Shown here: positions 37,401 through 46,010 of the stretch, one piece after another
Numbering within the stretch: position 1 is the first letter of the stretch
Layout: each line of letters begins with the position of its first letter
Assembly (NCBI GenBank): GCA_021108275.1
Contig: JAIORD010000027.1
Span: 1-64,000 of the forward strand
Source: Methanococcoides sp.
GTDB taxonomy: Archaea; Halobacteriota; Methanosarcinia; Methanosarcinales; Methanosarcinaceae
Reading direction: 5' to 3'
DNA: 64,000 bases
Notes under the pieces: generated by a model
What the model was told of the DNA's origin: nothing
The model's input: only the letters and a program-made list of their open reading frames with translations
Database searches by the model: none
Program-made: the position numbers and the translations under genes

Positions 37401-38170
37401 ACTCAAATAACGAGATAACTATATTGAAGATAGGCGGCAGCGTAATTACCGATAAGAGATCGGAAGACGGGCTTGCCTGGGAAGAAGAGATAGTCCGGAT
37501 AGCTCGTGAAATATCCGGTTTTGAAGGTAAACTTATCATTGTGCATGGTGCAGGTTCCTACGGTCACCCTCAGGCAAAAAGATATGCTCTTACGGAAGGC
37601 TTCCATGCGGAAGGGGCTGTTGTCACTCATAATGCAGTAAAGGCATTGAACCGTATTGTAGTTGGAATTCTCAATGATGAAGGTGTGAATGCGATATCAG
37701 TACATCCAATGTGTTGTACGGTCGCAAAGAACGGTCGCATCTCGGACATGTATCTCGGAAGTATCAAGTTGATGCTTGAGAAAGGGCTTGTTCCGGTATT
37801 ACACGGTGATGTCGTAATGGATGAGGTGAAAGGCGTATCCATCATTTCCGGTGATCAGGTGATACCCTATCTTGCAACCCAGTTGCAGGCTTCCAGAATT
37901 GGAGTTGGGAGTGCAGCAGATGGTGTGTTAGATGATAAAGGTGAGACCATCCCTGTGATCACTGCAGAGAATTTCGATGAGGTAAAGGCGTATATCGGCG
38001 GTTCGGCTGGAACTGATGTGACCGGTGGAATGCTCGGAAAAGTGCTTGAAATGCTGGAACTTGGCAAAACATCAAGTATAACCTCCTATATATTCAATGC
38101 AACCGTAGTGGGAAGCGTGTCGAGTTTTCTAAATGGTGAGAACATCGGTACTGCAATAAAAGATTCATAA
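37391..38170 (+). CDS. ipk: isopentenyl phosphate kinase
   Basis: Amino-acid kinase family protein of 259 residues. It phosphorylates isopentenyl phosphate to IPP in the modified archaeal mevalonate route. Motifs: ILKIGGSVITDKRSEDGL, IIVHGAGSYGHPQAKRYAL (with the catalytic histidine used by IPK) near 53, LHGDVVMDEVKGVSIISGD near 137 and GSAGTDVTGGMLGKV near 208. Overlaps mvk by 10 nt. Confidence 0.93.
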   Translation: MPVNSNNEITILKIGGSVITDKRSEDGLAWEEEIVRIAREISGFEGKLIIVHGAGSYGHPQAKRYALTEGFHAEGAVVTHNAVKALNRIVVGILNDEGVNAISVHPMCCTVAKNGRISDMYLGSIKLMLEKGLVPVLHGDVVMDEVKGVSIISGDQVIPYLATQLQASRIGVGSAADGVLDDKGETIPVITAENFDEVKAYIGGSAGTDVTGGMLGKVLEMLELGKTSSITSYIFNATVVGSVSSFLNGENIGTAIKDS

Positions 38171-38195
38171 TAATACATTAACAGGTTTGATAGAT

Positions 38196-39284
38196 TTGAG
38201 TACATCCAAGAGAAAGATCGAGCACCTTGAACATTGTGCAAAACGTCCAGTGGAAGCCAAGAACGTAACATCCGGATTCGATGATGTTATGCTTATTCAC
38301 AAGGCATTGCCACAGATACATATGGATGAGATCGATCTGTCCACAGAATTTTTAGGCAAATCATTGAAGGCTCCATTCCTTATAGCATCTATTACAGGTG
38401 GGCATCCAGACACAATTCCGGTAAATGCCGCTCTTGCGGAAGCCGCTGAGGAATTGGGTGTAGGGATCGGTGTGGGAAGTCAAAGGGCTGCGATCGAGGA
38501 CCCTGGACAGGAAAGTTCTTTCAGCGTGGTTCGTGATAAAGCACCAAATGCATTCGTTTATGGAAATGTGGGTGCAGCTCAGATTAAGGAATATGGTATC
38601 GAAGCAATAGAGAAGCTCGTTGATATGCTGGATGCAGATGCTCTGGCAGTACATTTGAATTTCCTTCAGGAGGCGATACAGCCTGAAGGTGATCGAGATG
38701 CGACAGGTGTACTCGAAATGATCGAAGAGGTTTGTTCTCTCAATGTTCCGATAATTGCAAAGGAGACCGGTGCTGGTATCTCAAAGGAAGATGCTGCATT
38801 GTTGAAAGAAGCAGGTGTAAGTGCAATTGATGTGGGCGGTGTCGGAGGTACAAGCTGGTCAGGTGTGGAAGTATATAGGGCACATGATAGCGGTGATACA
38901 ATTTCCGAGGATCTGGGCAATCTCTACTGGGACTTCGGTATACCTACTGTTTCCAGTGTTCTCGAATGCCGAAGCTTTGTTCCTGTGGTTGCAACGGGCG
39001 GTGTGCGAACAGGCCTCGATATTGCAAAATCACTTTCTCTTGGTGCGTATGCTGCAAGTGCAGCCCTTCCTTTTGTGGGGCCAGCGCTCATTGGAGCGGA
39101 TGAGGTTGTCTCAAGCCTGTCAAAGATGCTCAATGAACTAAGGGTTGCAATGTTCCTTTGCGGATGTGGTAATATCAATGAGCTTCGTACAAGTTCAAAG
39201 GTCACTGTAACCGGATGGACAAAAGAATACATCACACAGCGTGGTTTTGATCCAAAGGACCTTGACATAAGGTCTGACCTTTGA
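38196..39284 (+). CDS. fni: type 2 isopentenyl-diphosphate isomerase (FMN)
   Basis: About 362 residues. It interconverts IPP and DMAPP with FMN. Motifs: FDDVMLIHKALPQ near 28, PFLIASITGGHP near 60, GVGSQRAAIEDPG near 92, VHLNFLQEAIQPEGD near 145, KETGAGISKEDA near 188 and GGTSWSGVEVYRA near 215. In-frame TTG at 38187 is close to the Shine-Dalgarno AGGT (38183-38186); the TTG at 38196, nine bases away, is the better start. Confidence 0.93.
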   Translation: MSTSKRKIEHLEHCAKRPVEAKNVTSGFDDVMLIHKALPQIHMDEIDLSTEFLGKSLKAPFLIASITGGHPDTIPVNAALAEAAEELGVGIGVGSQRAAIEDPGQESSFSVVRDKAPNAFVYGNVGAAQIKEYGIEAIEKLVDMLDADALAVHLNFLQEAIQPEGDRDATGVLEMIEEVCSLNVPIIAKETGAGISKEDAALLKEAGVSAIDVGGVGGTSWSGVEVYRAHDSGDTISEDLGNLYWDFGIPTVSSVLECRSFVPVVATGGVRTGLDIAKSLSLGAYAASAALPFVGPALIGADEVVSSLSKMLNELRVAMFLCGCGNINELRTSSKVTVTGWTKEYITQRGFDPKDLDIRSDL

Positions 39285-39316
39285 TAGGTTTACTAAAGCC
39301 GAAATTCACAGTCATT

Positions 39317-39337
39317 TTTTGGTCAAGATGACCAAAA
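39317..39337 (+). promoter_or_regulatory. perfect 9-bp hairpin in the leader of the RNase J gene
   Basis: TTTTGGTCA (39317-39325), loop AGA, TGACCAAAA (39329-39337). It lies between fni and rnj, 44 nt before the rnj ATG. The T-run is mainly on the 5' side, so it is not a classic terminator for fni; it may protect or control the rnj message, or bind a protein as DNA. Confidence 0.5.
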
Positions 39338-39380
39338 GTTATCATTGAATTAGAAAATACAGATAAATTGGAGGAATTAT

Positions 39381-40724
39381 ATGACAGATATTGGAATCAT
39401 AGCAGTAGGCGGCTATAACGAAATGGGTCGTAATATGACTGCTATAAGAGTTGACGAAGACATCATCATCGTTGATATGGGCCTTAGATTAGATAGGGTC
39501 CAGATCCATGAGGATGTGGAAATTGATAAGATGCATTCTCTTGAGCTTATAGAAATGGGTGCAATACCTGATGACACGATCATGAAGCAGGTCAACGGCA
39601 ACGTTGCTGCTATTGTTTGTACACATGGTCACCTTGATCACATAGGTGCAATACCAAAACTTGCTCACAGATACACTGCTCCTATCATCGGTACGCCTTA
39701 TACGGCAGCCCTTATAAAACAGCAGATCGAATCCGAACGTAAGTTCGGTGTCAAGAACAAGATCATTCCGGTAGAGGCTGGTGGAACCTATCAGATAAAT
39801 GATGATGTTTCCATTGAACTTATCCGTGTACAGCACAGTATCATCGATGCAGTGTTCGTTGCAGTACATACACCTGTAGGTGCTGTTCTTTACGCATGTG
39901 ATTTCAAGCTTGACCGCACACCAACACTTGGTGAGGCACCTGACTTTGAAAGGCTCAGGGAGCTTGGAAAGGAAGGTGTCATATGCATGATCGTGGAGAG
40001 TACCAATGCAGACCGCAAAGGTAAGACCCCATCAGAAAAGATCGCTCATGATATGGTGCGCGATGTACTTCTGGGTACTGAGGAATCCGATGCTGGTATG
40101 ATAGTCACTACCTTTGCATCTCACATTGCACGTATCAACTCTATCATTAAGGTTGCAGGAGAGATGGGCCGTATCCCTGTACTCATGGGACGTTCCATGG
40201 ATAAATATGTGGTAACTGCAAAGAACATGGGATATATCGATTTCCCGAAGAATGTTGAGATCTATGGTAAACGTAAGGACATCGACCGGGCTTTCAAGAA
40301 GATCATGGCAGAAGGCAAAGAAAAATACTTGCCTATCGTTACAGGTCATCAGGGAGAACCAGGTGCTATCCTTTCACGTGTTGCAAGTGGAGACACACCA
40401 TTTGAAGTTGAATCCGGTGACCGTATAATATTCTCTGCAAATATTATCCCAAGCCCTATGACGCAAGCAAACCGCTATGCACTCGAGACCAAGCTCAAGA
40501 TGAAGGGCGGCCGTATCTATGATGATGTGCACGTTTCAGGTCACGCTTACCGTGAAGACCACTGGGAACTTCTGAGGATGATCAATCCTGAACATGTGAT
40601 CCCTGCACACGGAAACATCGGTATGCACAGTGCTTATATTGAAATGGCGGAAGATGCAGGCTATATCCTTGGGGATACGGTCCACATGCTTAGAAATGGT
40701 GAAGAACTGTATATTGAAGAATGA
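39381..40724 (+). CDS. rnj: ribonuclease J
   Basis: 447 residues, archaeal RNase J of the beta-CASP metallo-beta-lactamase family; a 5'-3' exonuclease of RNA decay. Metal motif VCTHGHLDHIGAIPKL near 78, later His motifs VQHSIIDAVF near 153 and ACDFKLDRTP near 173, beta-CASP motifs TTFASHIARINS near 240 and HQGEPGAILSR near 320, and final HVIPAHGNIGMH. GGAGGAATTAT precedes the ATG. Within the conserved isoprenoid cluster, a common archaeal arrangement. Confidence 0.94.
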   Translation: MTDIGIIAVGGYNEMGRNMTAIRVDEDIIIVDMGLRLDRVQIHEDVEIDKMHSLELIEMGAIPDDTIMKQVNGNVAAIVCTHGHLDHIGAIPKLAHRYTAPIIGTPYTAALIKQQIESERKFGVKNKIIPVEAGGTYQINDDVSIELIRVQHSIIDAVFVAVHTPVGAVLYACDFKLDRTPTLGEAPDFERLRELGKEGVICMIVESTNADRKGKTPSEKIAHDMVRDVLLGTEESDAGMIVTTFASHIARINSIIKVAGEMGRIPVLMGRSMDKYVVTAKNMGYIDFPKNVEIYGKRKDIDRAFKKIMAEGKEKYLPIVTGHQGEPGAILSRVASGDTPFEVESGDRIIFSANIIPSPMTQANRYALETKLKMKGGRIYDDVHVSGHAYREDHWELLRMINPEHVIPAHGNIGMHSAYIEMAEDAGYILGDTVHMLRNGEELYIEE

Positions 40725-40752
40725 TCATTCAAATTAAATCGGGTGTGAACAT

Positions 40753-41701
40753 ATGGATCTTATGGATGAGATAAAAAAAAGAAGTGTATATGTTGATAAA
40801 GGTATCACATCCGGAAGAGCTCTATAAAGCTTCGAGATATTTGCCGGATGCTGGTGGAAAGCGTCTTCGTCCAGCGGTTCTCATGCTTTCGACTGAAGCA
40901 GTCGGCGGTGACCCTATGTCAGTTATCCCGGCAGCCGTTGCACTGGAACTGGTCCACAATTTCACCCTTGTTCATGATGATATCATGGACAATGACGATG
41001 TAAGGCGTGGAATGCCTGCTGTCCATGTGAAGTGGGGTAGCGAAGGTGCTATCCTTGCAGGTGATACTCTTTATTCAAAAGCCTTTGAGATCCTTTCCGT
41101 AATGGAAAAAGATCCTGAAAGGATTCTGAAATGTGTTGCACTTCTTTCTAGGACCTGCACTGAGATATGTGAAGGTCAGTGGATGGATATCGATTTTGAG
41201 AATCGCGATACAGTTTCAGAAGAAGAGTATCTTGAAATGGTCGAAAAGAAGACCTCGGTGCTTTATGGTGCAGCAGCAAAAGTAGGTGCAATTCTGGGAG
41301 GGGCTTCCGATGAGGTTGCTGATGCTATGTACGAGTTCGGCCGTCTTGTTGGTATCAGTTTCCAGATACAGGACGATGTTATCGATATGATTACTCCTGA
41401 AGATATCCTCGGCAAGGTCAGAGGCAGTGATCTCATTGAAGGAAAGAGGACTCTGATAGCTATCCATGCACTCAATCATGGTGTCGAACTGGAAATATTC
41501 GGCAAGGGTGGTTCAGTTTCTCCAGAACAGATCGATGAAGCGGTTTCTATCCTCAAAGACTCGGGTTCAATAAAATATGCACAGGACCTTTCCACAGAAA
41601 CACTTGAGAGGGGTAAGAGAATGCTCGATATCCTTGGTGATTCCGAAGCAAAGAACATTCTTCTTGCTGTTGCAGACTATATGGTGACCCGAAACTATTG
41701 A
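40753..41701 (+). CDS. idsA: geranylgeranyl/farnesyl diphosphate synthase, N-terminus out of frame
   Basis: Prenyltransferase making C15-C20 diphosphates for ether lipids. The main frame has DAGGKRLRPAVLML, the first aspartate-rich motif LVHDDIMDNDDVRRG near residue 65 of that frame, and the second motif QIQDDVIDMITPED. The natural start ATG 40753 (behind GGTGTG) encodes MDLMDEIKKRSVYVDK, the expected first helix, but in another frame; it would stop at 40825. The change occurs near 40798-40802 and a few residues of the usual linker are missing, so a short deletion is likely. Internal starts GTG 40784 or ATG 40790 would give a protein lacking helix one, without a ribosome site. Confidence 0.8.
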
Positions 41702-41720
41702 TATAATCGACAGTTAGTAT

Positions 41721-41737
41721 CCCCTTAATTAAAGGGG
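41721..41737 (+). terminator. hairpin after idsA
   Basis: CCCCTT (41721-41726), loop AATTA, AAGGGG (41732-41737), then T-rich sequence from about 41746. It marks the end of the long ribosomal/isoprenoid gene run. Confidence 0.7.
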
Positions 41738-41920
41738 AACATCTTATTTTTATTATCTTTTTTATTTGTTCTGATTAATTTTATTGGTTTTATTCATCGT
41801 ATCTCTAAGCTATTGTTTCATTAGTTCTATTTTATTCAGTATGGATGCCGTTGAGCATGAGGTCTAACTCTTCAATAATCCTTTTTAACCATCAACTCTA
41901 ATGTAGTCTTGGGGAATGAG

Positions 41921-42946
41921 ATGATAAAAGAAGCAATGTTCTATGAAAAGCTGGAAGACGGGAAAGTCCGGTGTGGCCTGTGCAATCATCGTTGCAGAAT
42001 CTCTAAGGGCAAGACCGGTATTTGTGGGGTGCGCGAGAATCGTGATGGTACTCTTTATTCTTTGATCTATGCTACGGTTTCCAGTGAAGCTGTCGATCCG
42101 ATCGAGAAAAAACCACTGTTCCATTTTAATCCAGGTTCATCCGTTTATTCTTTGGGGACTATCGGATGCAATTTCAGGTGCAAACACTGTCAGAACTGGA
42201 CAATTTCACAGGTAGGCCTTGATGAGGCTAATTCAATTGAGATAACTCCCGAACAGGCCATAGATCGGGCTCTTGCTACGGGATGTAGGTCGATAGCATG
42301 GACTTATAATGAGCCTACTATATGGTATGAATATACCTATGATTCTGCAAAGCTTGCAAAAGAGGCTGGGCTGGATACGGTCTATGTGACCAACGGTTAC
42401 ATCACACCTGAAGCACTGAAACACATATCGCCTTATCTTGATGCTTTCAGGGTGGATATCAAGGCCTTTTCAGAAAAATTCTATAAGGAAGTCGTGGGTG
42501 CCCGGCTCGCACCTGTTCTGGAGTCTGCAAAACTTGCGAGGGAACTTGGGATGCACGTTGAGGTAGTAAACCTTGTCATTCCCACGTTGAATGATTCTGA
42601 GGATGAGTTGCGTGAGCTGTCCGAATGGGTGTTTGACAATCTGGGTGAGGATACGCCTGTTCATTTCACAAGGTTTCAGCCACACTATAAAATGAAAGAT
42701 CTTCCTCCAACTCCCGTTGAGACCCTCGAGACGGCACACAGGATCGCATTGGAGGCGGGATTGAAGTATGTATATATCGGTAATGTGTTCGGTCATGAGT
42801 ATGAGAATACCTTCTGCCCCTCCTGTGGTGAGCCTGTCATTGTGCGGGGTGTCTTCGATGTGCGGGATAATAATCTTACTCCTGAGCATAAATGCCGCAA
42901 TTGTGGGGCACCTATATTCATATATGGCGAATATTGTGGAGCTTGA
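41921..42946 (+). CDS. AmmeMemoRadiSam system radical SAM enzyme
   Basis: About 341 residues of the pyruvate-formate-lyase-activase-like radical SAM family that accompanies Memo and AMMECR1 proteins. N-terminal KVRCGLCNHRCRISKGKTGICGVRE resembles a zinc/Fe-S knuckle; the radical SAM motif is GCNFRCKHCQNW near residue 83 (CxxxCxxC); SAM-binding TYNEPTIWYEY near 130. The C-terminus has two more CxxC pairs (CPSCGEP, CRNCGAP). TTG at 41909 is also in frame; GGGGA favours ATG 41921. Substrate unknown. Confidence 0.88.
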   Translation: MIKEAMFYEKLEDGKVRCGLCNHRCRISKGKTGICGVRENRDGTLYSLIYATVSSEAVDPIEKKPLFHFNPGSSVYSLGTIGCNFRCKHCQNWTISQVGLDEANSIEITPEQAIDRALATGCRSIAWTYNEPTIWYEYTYDSAKLAKEAGLDTVYVTNGYITPEALKHISPYLDAFRVDIKAFSEKFYKEVVGARLAPVLESAKLARELGMHVEVVNLVIPTLNDSEDELRELSEWVFDNLGEDTPVHFTRFQPHYKMKDLPPTPVETLETAHRIALEAGLKYVYIGNVFGHEYENTFCPSCGEPVIVRGVFDVRDNNLTPEHKCRNCGAPIFIYGEYCGA

Positions 42947-43081
42947 ATATACTGTTTGCATACGTTTGCCGCATATTTGGGCAAAATTCAAGCCTGTTGC
43001 AGTCCATTTGACGCTCTCAAACAAAAGGTTTAAATCCGATAGGTGCATTATGAGGAATCGTGCGTTGAAGCGCCATCAAGT

Positions 43082-43154
43082 GCCGCCATAACTCAGTTGG
43101 TAGAGTGTCTGGCTGTTAACCAGAATGTCACAGGTTCGAGCCCTGTTGGCGGCG
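43082..43154 (+). tRNA. tRNA-Asn (GTT)
   Basis: Complete cloverleaf: acceptor GCCGCCA pairs with TGGCGGC (43147-43153), discriminator G; D arm with GCTC-like ACTCAGTTGGTAGAGT; anticodon stem CTGGC/ACCAG type with GTT in the loop; T arm CAGGTTCGAGCCCTG. No intron and no encoded CCA. Confidence 0.95.
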
Positions 43155-43176
43155 CTCATTCGTATCTTTTTTGCGC

Positions 43177-43251
43177 GGGCCTATAGCTTAGTCAGGTTAG
43201 AGCGCCCGGCTCATAACCGGGCGATCACCGGTTCAAATCCGGTTAGGCCCA
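43177..43251 (+). tRNA. tRNA with CAT anticodon (elongator Met, or Ile decoded after agmatidine modification)
   Basis: Acceptor GGGCCTA pairs with TAGGCCC (43244-43250), discriminator A. Anticodon stem CCCGG/CCGGG with loop CTCATAA; T arm ACCGGTTCAAATCCGGT. It lacks the three consecutive G:C pairs at 29-31/39-41 of the initiator. CAT can serve as Met elongator or, when C34 is modified to agmatidine, Ile(AUA); sequence alone does not decide. Lies 22 nt after tRNA-Asn, probably cotranscribed. Confidence 0.9.
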
Positions 43252-43435
43252 TTCAGCTTATCCATCATCTACTTTTTAGGTTTTGTTATGGCACAGCCTA
43301 TTCGAATTGCTATTCTAATATCTGTGATTAAAATTTTACTTATTGATCAAAAAATACGGGATACCATGTAAAAAAGGAAATCGGGTCTATGGCTTGACCT
43401 CCTAGTTCCATTTTATATTTCAACTTCATATTTCC

Positions 43436-43768
43436 TTATACTTCGACCCTATACTTTTCCGCTTTTTCGGTCGGGTGGTAGATTATCCAGTTCCCTTTCT
43501 TTTCTCTTCTAATGAGTCCGCTGGCAACAAGGGTCGAAAGGTGGTATGATAATTTAGAATCTGACATCTTCATTATCTCTTTGATGAGGCATACACAAAG
43601 AGGCTGTACAAGAATAAGGCTAAGGATTTTCAATCGTATGGTGGAAGATAGTGCATGATGGATGGCGCTTTGCTCTGCAAGTTTATCCTCGTTCGCTATT
43701 CTAAGGGCTATACCTTCTGTGCCTCCAAGCAACTTTACTTCATTCTCGATCGGTTCTGGGATCATCAT
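43436..43768 (-). CDS. ArsR-family transcriptional regulator with CVC motif
   Basis: 110 residues: winged helix-turn-helix with HHALSSTIRLKILSLIL, the alpha-3 segment PLCVCLIKEIMKM, recognition helix DSKLSYHLSTLVASGLIRRE and wing KGNWIIYHPTEKA. The C-V-C pair at alpha-3 is the place where ArsR/SmtB sensors bind arsenite or other soft metals. No metal transporter is adjacent. A direct repeat flanks its promoter and may be its own operator. Confidence 0.88.
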   Translation of the reverse strand: MMIPEPIENEVKLLGGTEGIALRIANEDKLAEQSAIHHALSSTIRLKILSLILVQPLCVCLIKEIMKMSDSKLSYHLSTLVASGLIRREKKGNWIIYHPTEKAEKYRVEV

Positions 43769-43797
43769 TCAATACACCACTGAAAACATGGAATGTA

Positions 43798-43851
43798 AAA
43801 GCTTGGTCTAATATGTTGTAATACTTATAATCTCTTTTGTGAAAGCTTGGT
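43798..43851 (-). repeat. direct repeat AAAGCTTGGT flanking the ArsR promoter
   Basis: AAAGCTTGGT occurs at 43798-43807 and 43842-43851, starts 44 bp apart. Between them, on the minus strand, GATTATAAG (opposite about 43823-43833) looks like the TATA box of the ArsR gene. The spacing and position suit a regulator that binds on both sides of the promoter. Confidence 0.5.
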
Positions 43852-43916
43852 TCATATTTTTTGATATTAAACAAATTACTTTATTTTATTGTATTTCAGG
43901 CTATACATTGATCTCG

Positions 43917-44516
43917 TCATAATGAAGAGTATGCTATTAAAACAAGATGACCAGCAAGACCTGAAAATAGTGGTATAATTAAATTATCATCTAATTTGTA
44001 TATCAAAGTTTCAACTATTGTAGCTACCAAAGCCATTGTTAAAGCCACTATCCAATTTGAAAGGAATAAATAACCAATGACCAGGTTCACAAAGAATTCA
44101 GAGAACACACCTTCCCATGCCCTATCAGGAAGGCCTTTTATCCACCGCTTGCCGTAACTTATTCCTACCAAAGCTGCTGCGCTATCTCCAAAAGTTGTCA
44201 TTAATATTGCTGCAGATGCAACTTCCTTTGAGAAAATACTTATGGCGATTATACTCCCAATCAAGAAATAGGAAGTTCCACTCAGTTTGTCTTTTTCCTT
44301 TGATCTATAAAGCTTCCATACAATCGGGACCTTTACTCCTTTTTCTACTCGGAAAAAATCGATTAGTAAGACGAAGCAGAGGACCAGTGTCAAAAAATCA
44401 AGTGTGAAATCTTTTCCCAAATAATAATAGATAAGAACAATAGCTACTGATACAATATGCACACTTTTTCTGAAGAATTCTTTTAAAATAACAGATCTTT
44501 GGTTATTTGATTGCAT
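43917..44516 (-). CDS. diacylglycerol/polyprenol (dolichol) kinase-like membrane protein
   Basis: 199 residues with about six hydrophobic segments, of the Sec59/phytol kinase and CDP-diglyceride synthase-like family. Typical features are RKSVHIVSVAIVLIYYYLG at the start, the motif TTFGDSAAALVGISYGK near 117 and GLPDRAWEGVFSEFFVNL near 136. A CTP-dependent kinase for a lipid alcohol such as dolichol or an archaeol precursor is likely. It follows a glycosyltransferase gene on the same strand, which suggests a role in glycolipid or glycoprotein carrier metabolism. Confidence 0.78.
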   Translation of the reverse strand: MQSNNQRSVILKEFFRKSVHIVSVAIVLIYYYLGKDFTLDFLTLVLCFVLLIDFFRVEKGVKVPIVWKLYRSKEKDKLSGTSYFLIGSIIAISIFSKEVASAAILMTTFGDSAAALVGISYGKRWIKGLPDRAWEGVFSEFFVNLVIGYLFLSNWIVALTMALVATIVETLIYKLDDNLIIPLFSGLAGHLVLIAYSSL

Positions 44517-44585
44517 TTCCTGTCCCTCAAACTGTATTAGTTTATCCCAATTTTTCCACTCAAAGATATCGAAATGGGTTTATGA

Positions 44586-45731
44586 TCACTTTTGTGAGTC
44601 TTGGTTCTGATATTTTGATCCTATCATTTCTGTAATGGCTTCAGGTCCATTAAGAGCATGGGAAAGACTGCATAAATACTGTGCCTTTTCTTTGTAAGCA
44701 TCATCCTCTATTAACTGATGGATATGGTCAAGAAGCTTTTTGGGAGAGATGGAATAATCAAGGCGTTTTCCGCATCCTTCCTCTTCAAGGGAAATTGCAT
44801 TTTTCTCCTGCTCACTGTGTCCCATATCCGGAAATGACAGTATGGGTACGCCAAAAGATAATGCTTCCATCATCATACTATGCCCTCCCGGTGCGATAAC
44901 AAGATCGGAACCTTTCAGGTGTGGGAACTGATCATTGATGAATTTCATTATGGTGACGTTTTCCGGCAGATCTGTAAATTTATCGGGATCGATACTTGGT
45001 CCGGACAGGAGGGTATAATTGATATTTCTGTCAAGTCTGGCGGTTTCGATTACCTTGTGGAATAATGGCTCCCTGTATCCGAATCCTCCTATTGTCGAGA
45101 GTACGTGTGGTCTTGTAAGCTCTGCTTCACGTACTTCCTTGTACTTCTTTCCGACAAGAGGTCCACTATAGAATACAGAGTCGAGAACTCTTTCTTCAAG
45201 ATCAAGATTATACTTGCAGATGGTATTCGGCATTGGAAAGTCCGGAATGATAATTCCATCTACTTTCCTGAATACCATGGTGTAAAACCTCTTTGTTATT
45301 TTTCCAAGGGATCTCATGAAAAAGCTTTTTCCCATGAAGAACTCTTCCATGTTGGATTGGTTGACCATCAGATATACCGGTTTTTTTCTCATCCATGCCG
45401 AAAAGATGCCTGTGTAGTAACTGTCAGAAACCACAATGTCCGGGTCGAAATCCTTTAGCATTCGGTGTACTTTTCCTATTCCTAGAAATTGTCCGCTTTT
45501 AATGGTCGCTATCACCGAGCTTTTAATATCGATACTCCCCGAGTCTCCGACCAGTTGTATCTCAGGGACCATCTCTGCTGTTCGGAGTCCTTTTGCTTTA
45601 ATATGGTCCTTTGAATATCCATATGCTCCCATGAGCACTTCATGACCGGAAGCTTTCATTTGTTGTGCAAGGGATATGCATCGGCTGGTGTGTCCCAGTC
45701 CTTCTCCGCAGACAAAAAGCATTATCTTCAT
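44586..45731 (-). CDS. MurG/GT28-like glycosyltransferase
   Basis: 381 residues with a GT-B fold: N-terminal VCGEGLGHTSRCISLAQQM, inter-domain VFYSGPLVGKKYKE near 190, and donor-site region LVIAPGGHSMMMEALSFGVPI near 280 followed by PDMGHSEQEKNA. This matches the MJ1255-like family related to MurG. Donor and acceptor sugars unknown; a cell-surface glycan or glycolipid is likely. The ATG overlaps the stop of the PAP2 remnant by 4 nt, so the genes once formed an operon. Confidence 0.82.
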   Translation of the reverse strand: MKIMLFVCGEGLGHTSRCISLAQQMKASGHEVLMGAYGYSKDHIKAKGLRTAEMVPEIQLVGDSGSIDIKSSVIATIKSGQFLGIGKVHRMLKDFDPDIVVSDSYYTGIFSAWMRKKPVYLMVNQSNMEEFFMGKSFFMRSLGKITKRFYTMVFRKVDGIIIPDFPMPNTICKYNLDLEERVLDSVFYSGPLVGKKYKEVREAELTRPHVLSTIGGFGYREPLFHKVIETARLDRNINYTLLSGPSIDPDKFTDLPENVTIMKFINDQFPHLKGSDLVIAPGGHSMMMEALSFGVPILSFPDMGHSEQEKNAISLEEEGCGKRLDYSISPKKLLDHIHQLIEDDAYKEKAQYLCSLSHALNGPEAITEMIGSKYQNQDSQK

Positions 45732-46010
45732 GATCGTTTCCCCTCTTCATTTTGGTATCTTCCAGCAATCAATTTTTCAGATCTTGTGACAATAAGTTCC
45801 CGATACCTTGTTGCAACATAATAACTTGTGAATTCCAGCATTATACCCCCTATTAAATCTGTTATCCAGTGGATGCCAAGATAAAGTATGGTGAATTGGA
45901 CGCTTATGGTCGTAAAGACCGCTAATGCTTTCAATCCTAAATTCTTTGTCCTCGTCAGAATAATAAGCATTGCCATAAGGGAGAGTGCAGCATGCAGGCT
46001 GGGGAAGCAG
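45728..46010 (-). pseudogene. PAP2-family phosphatase remnant, C-terminal part only
   Basis: The frame ending at 45728 holds only the C-terminal third of a PAP2 phosphatase: the SLHAALSLMAMLIIL motif (with the catalytic histidine), and TILYLGIHWITDLIGG (second conserved histidine/aspartate). Upstream the frame reads through N-C-F-P-S-L-H but meets TAG after a few codons; the N-terminal transmembrane part and the KxxxxxxRP motif are absent, and the next 200 bases are A/T-rich and non-coding. An ATG at 45976 could still make an 82-residue fragment. It is probably a 5'-truncated gene. Confidence 0.65.

Noticed and set aside
40770-40785. A one-base error in the 8-A run as the cause of the idsA frame break
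   Set aside because: Removing one A joins the frames, but replaces the conserved KKRSVYVDK helix by unrelated residues. The first frame matches the family further, to about 40798, so the break lies later.
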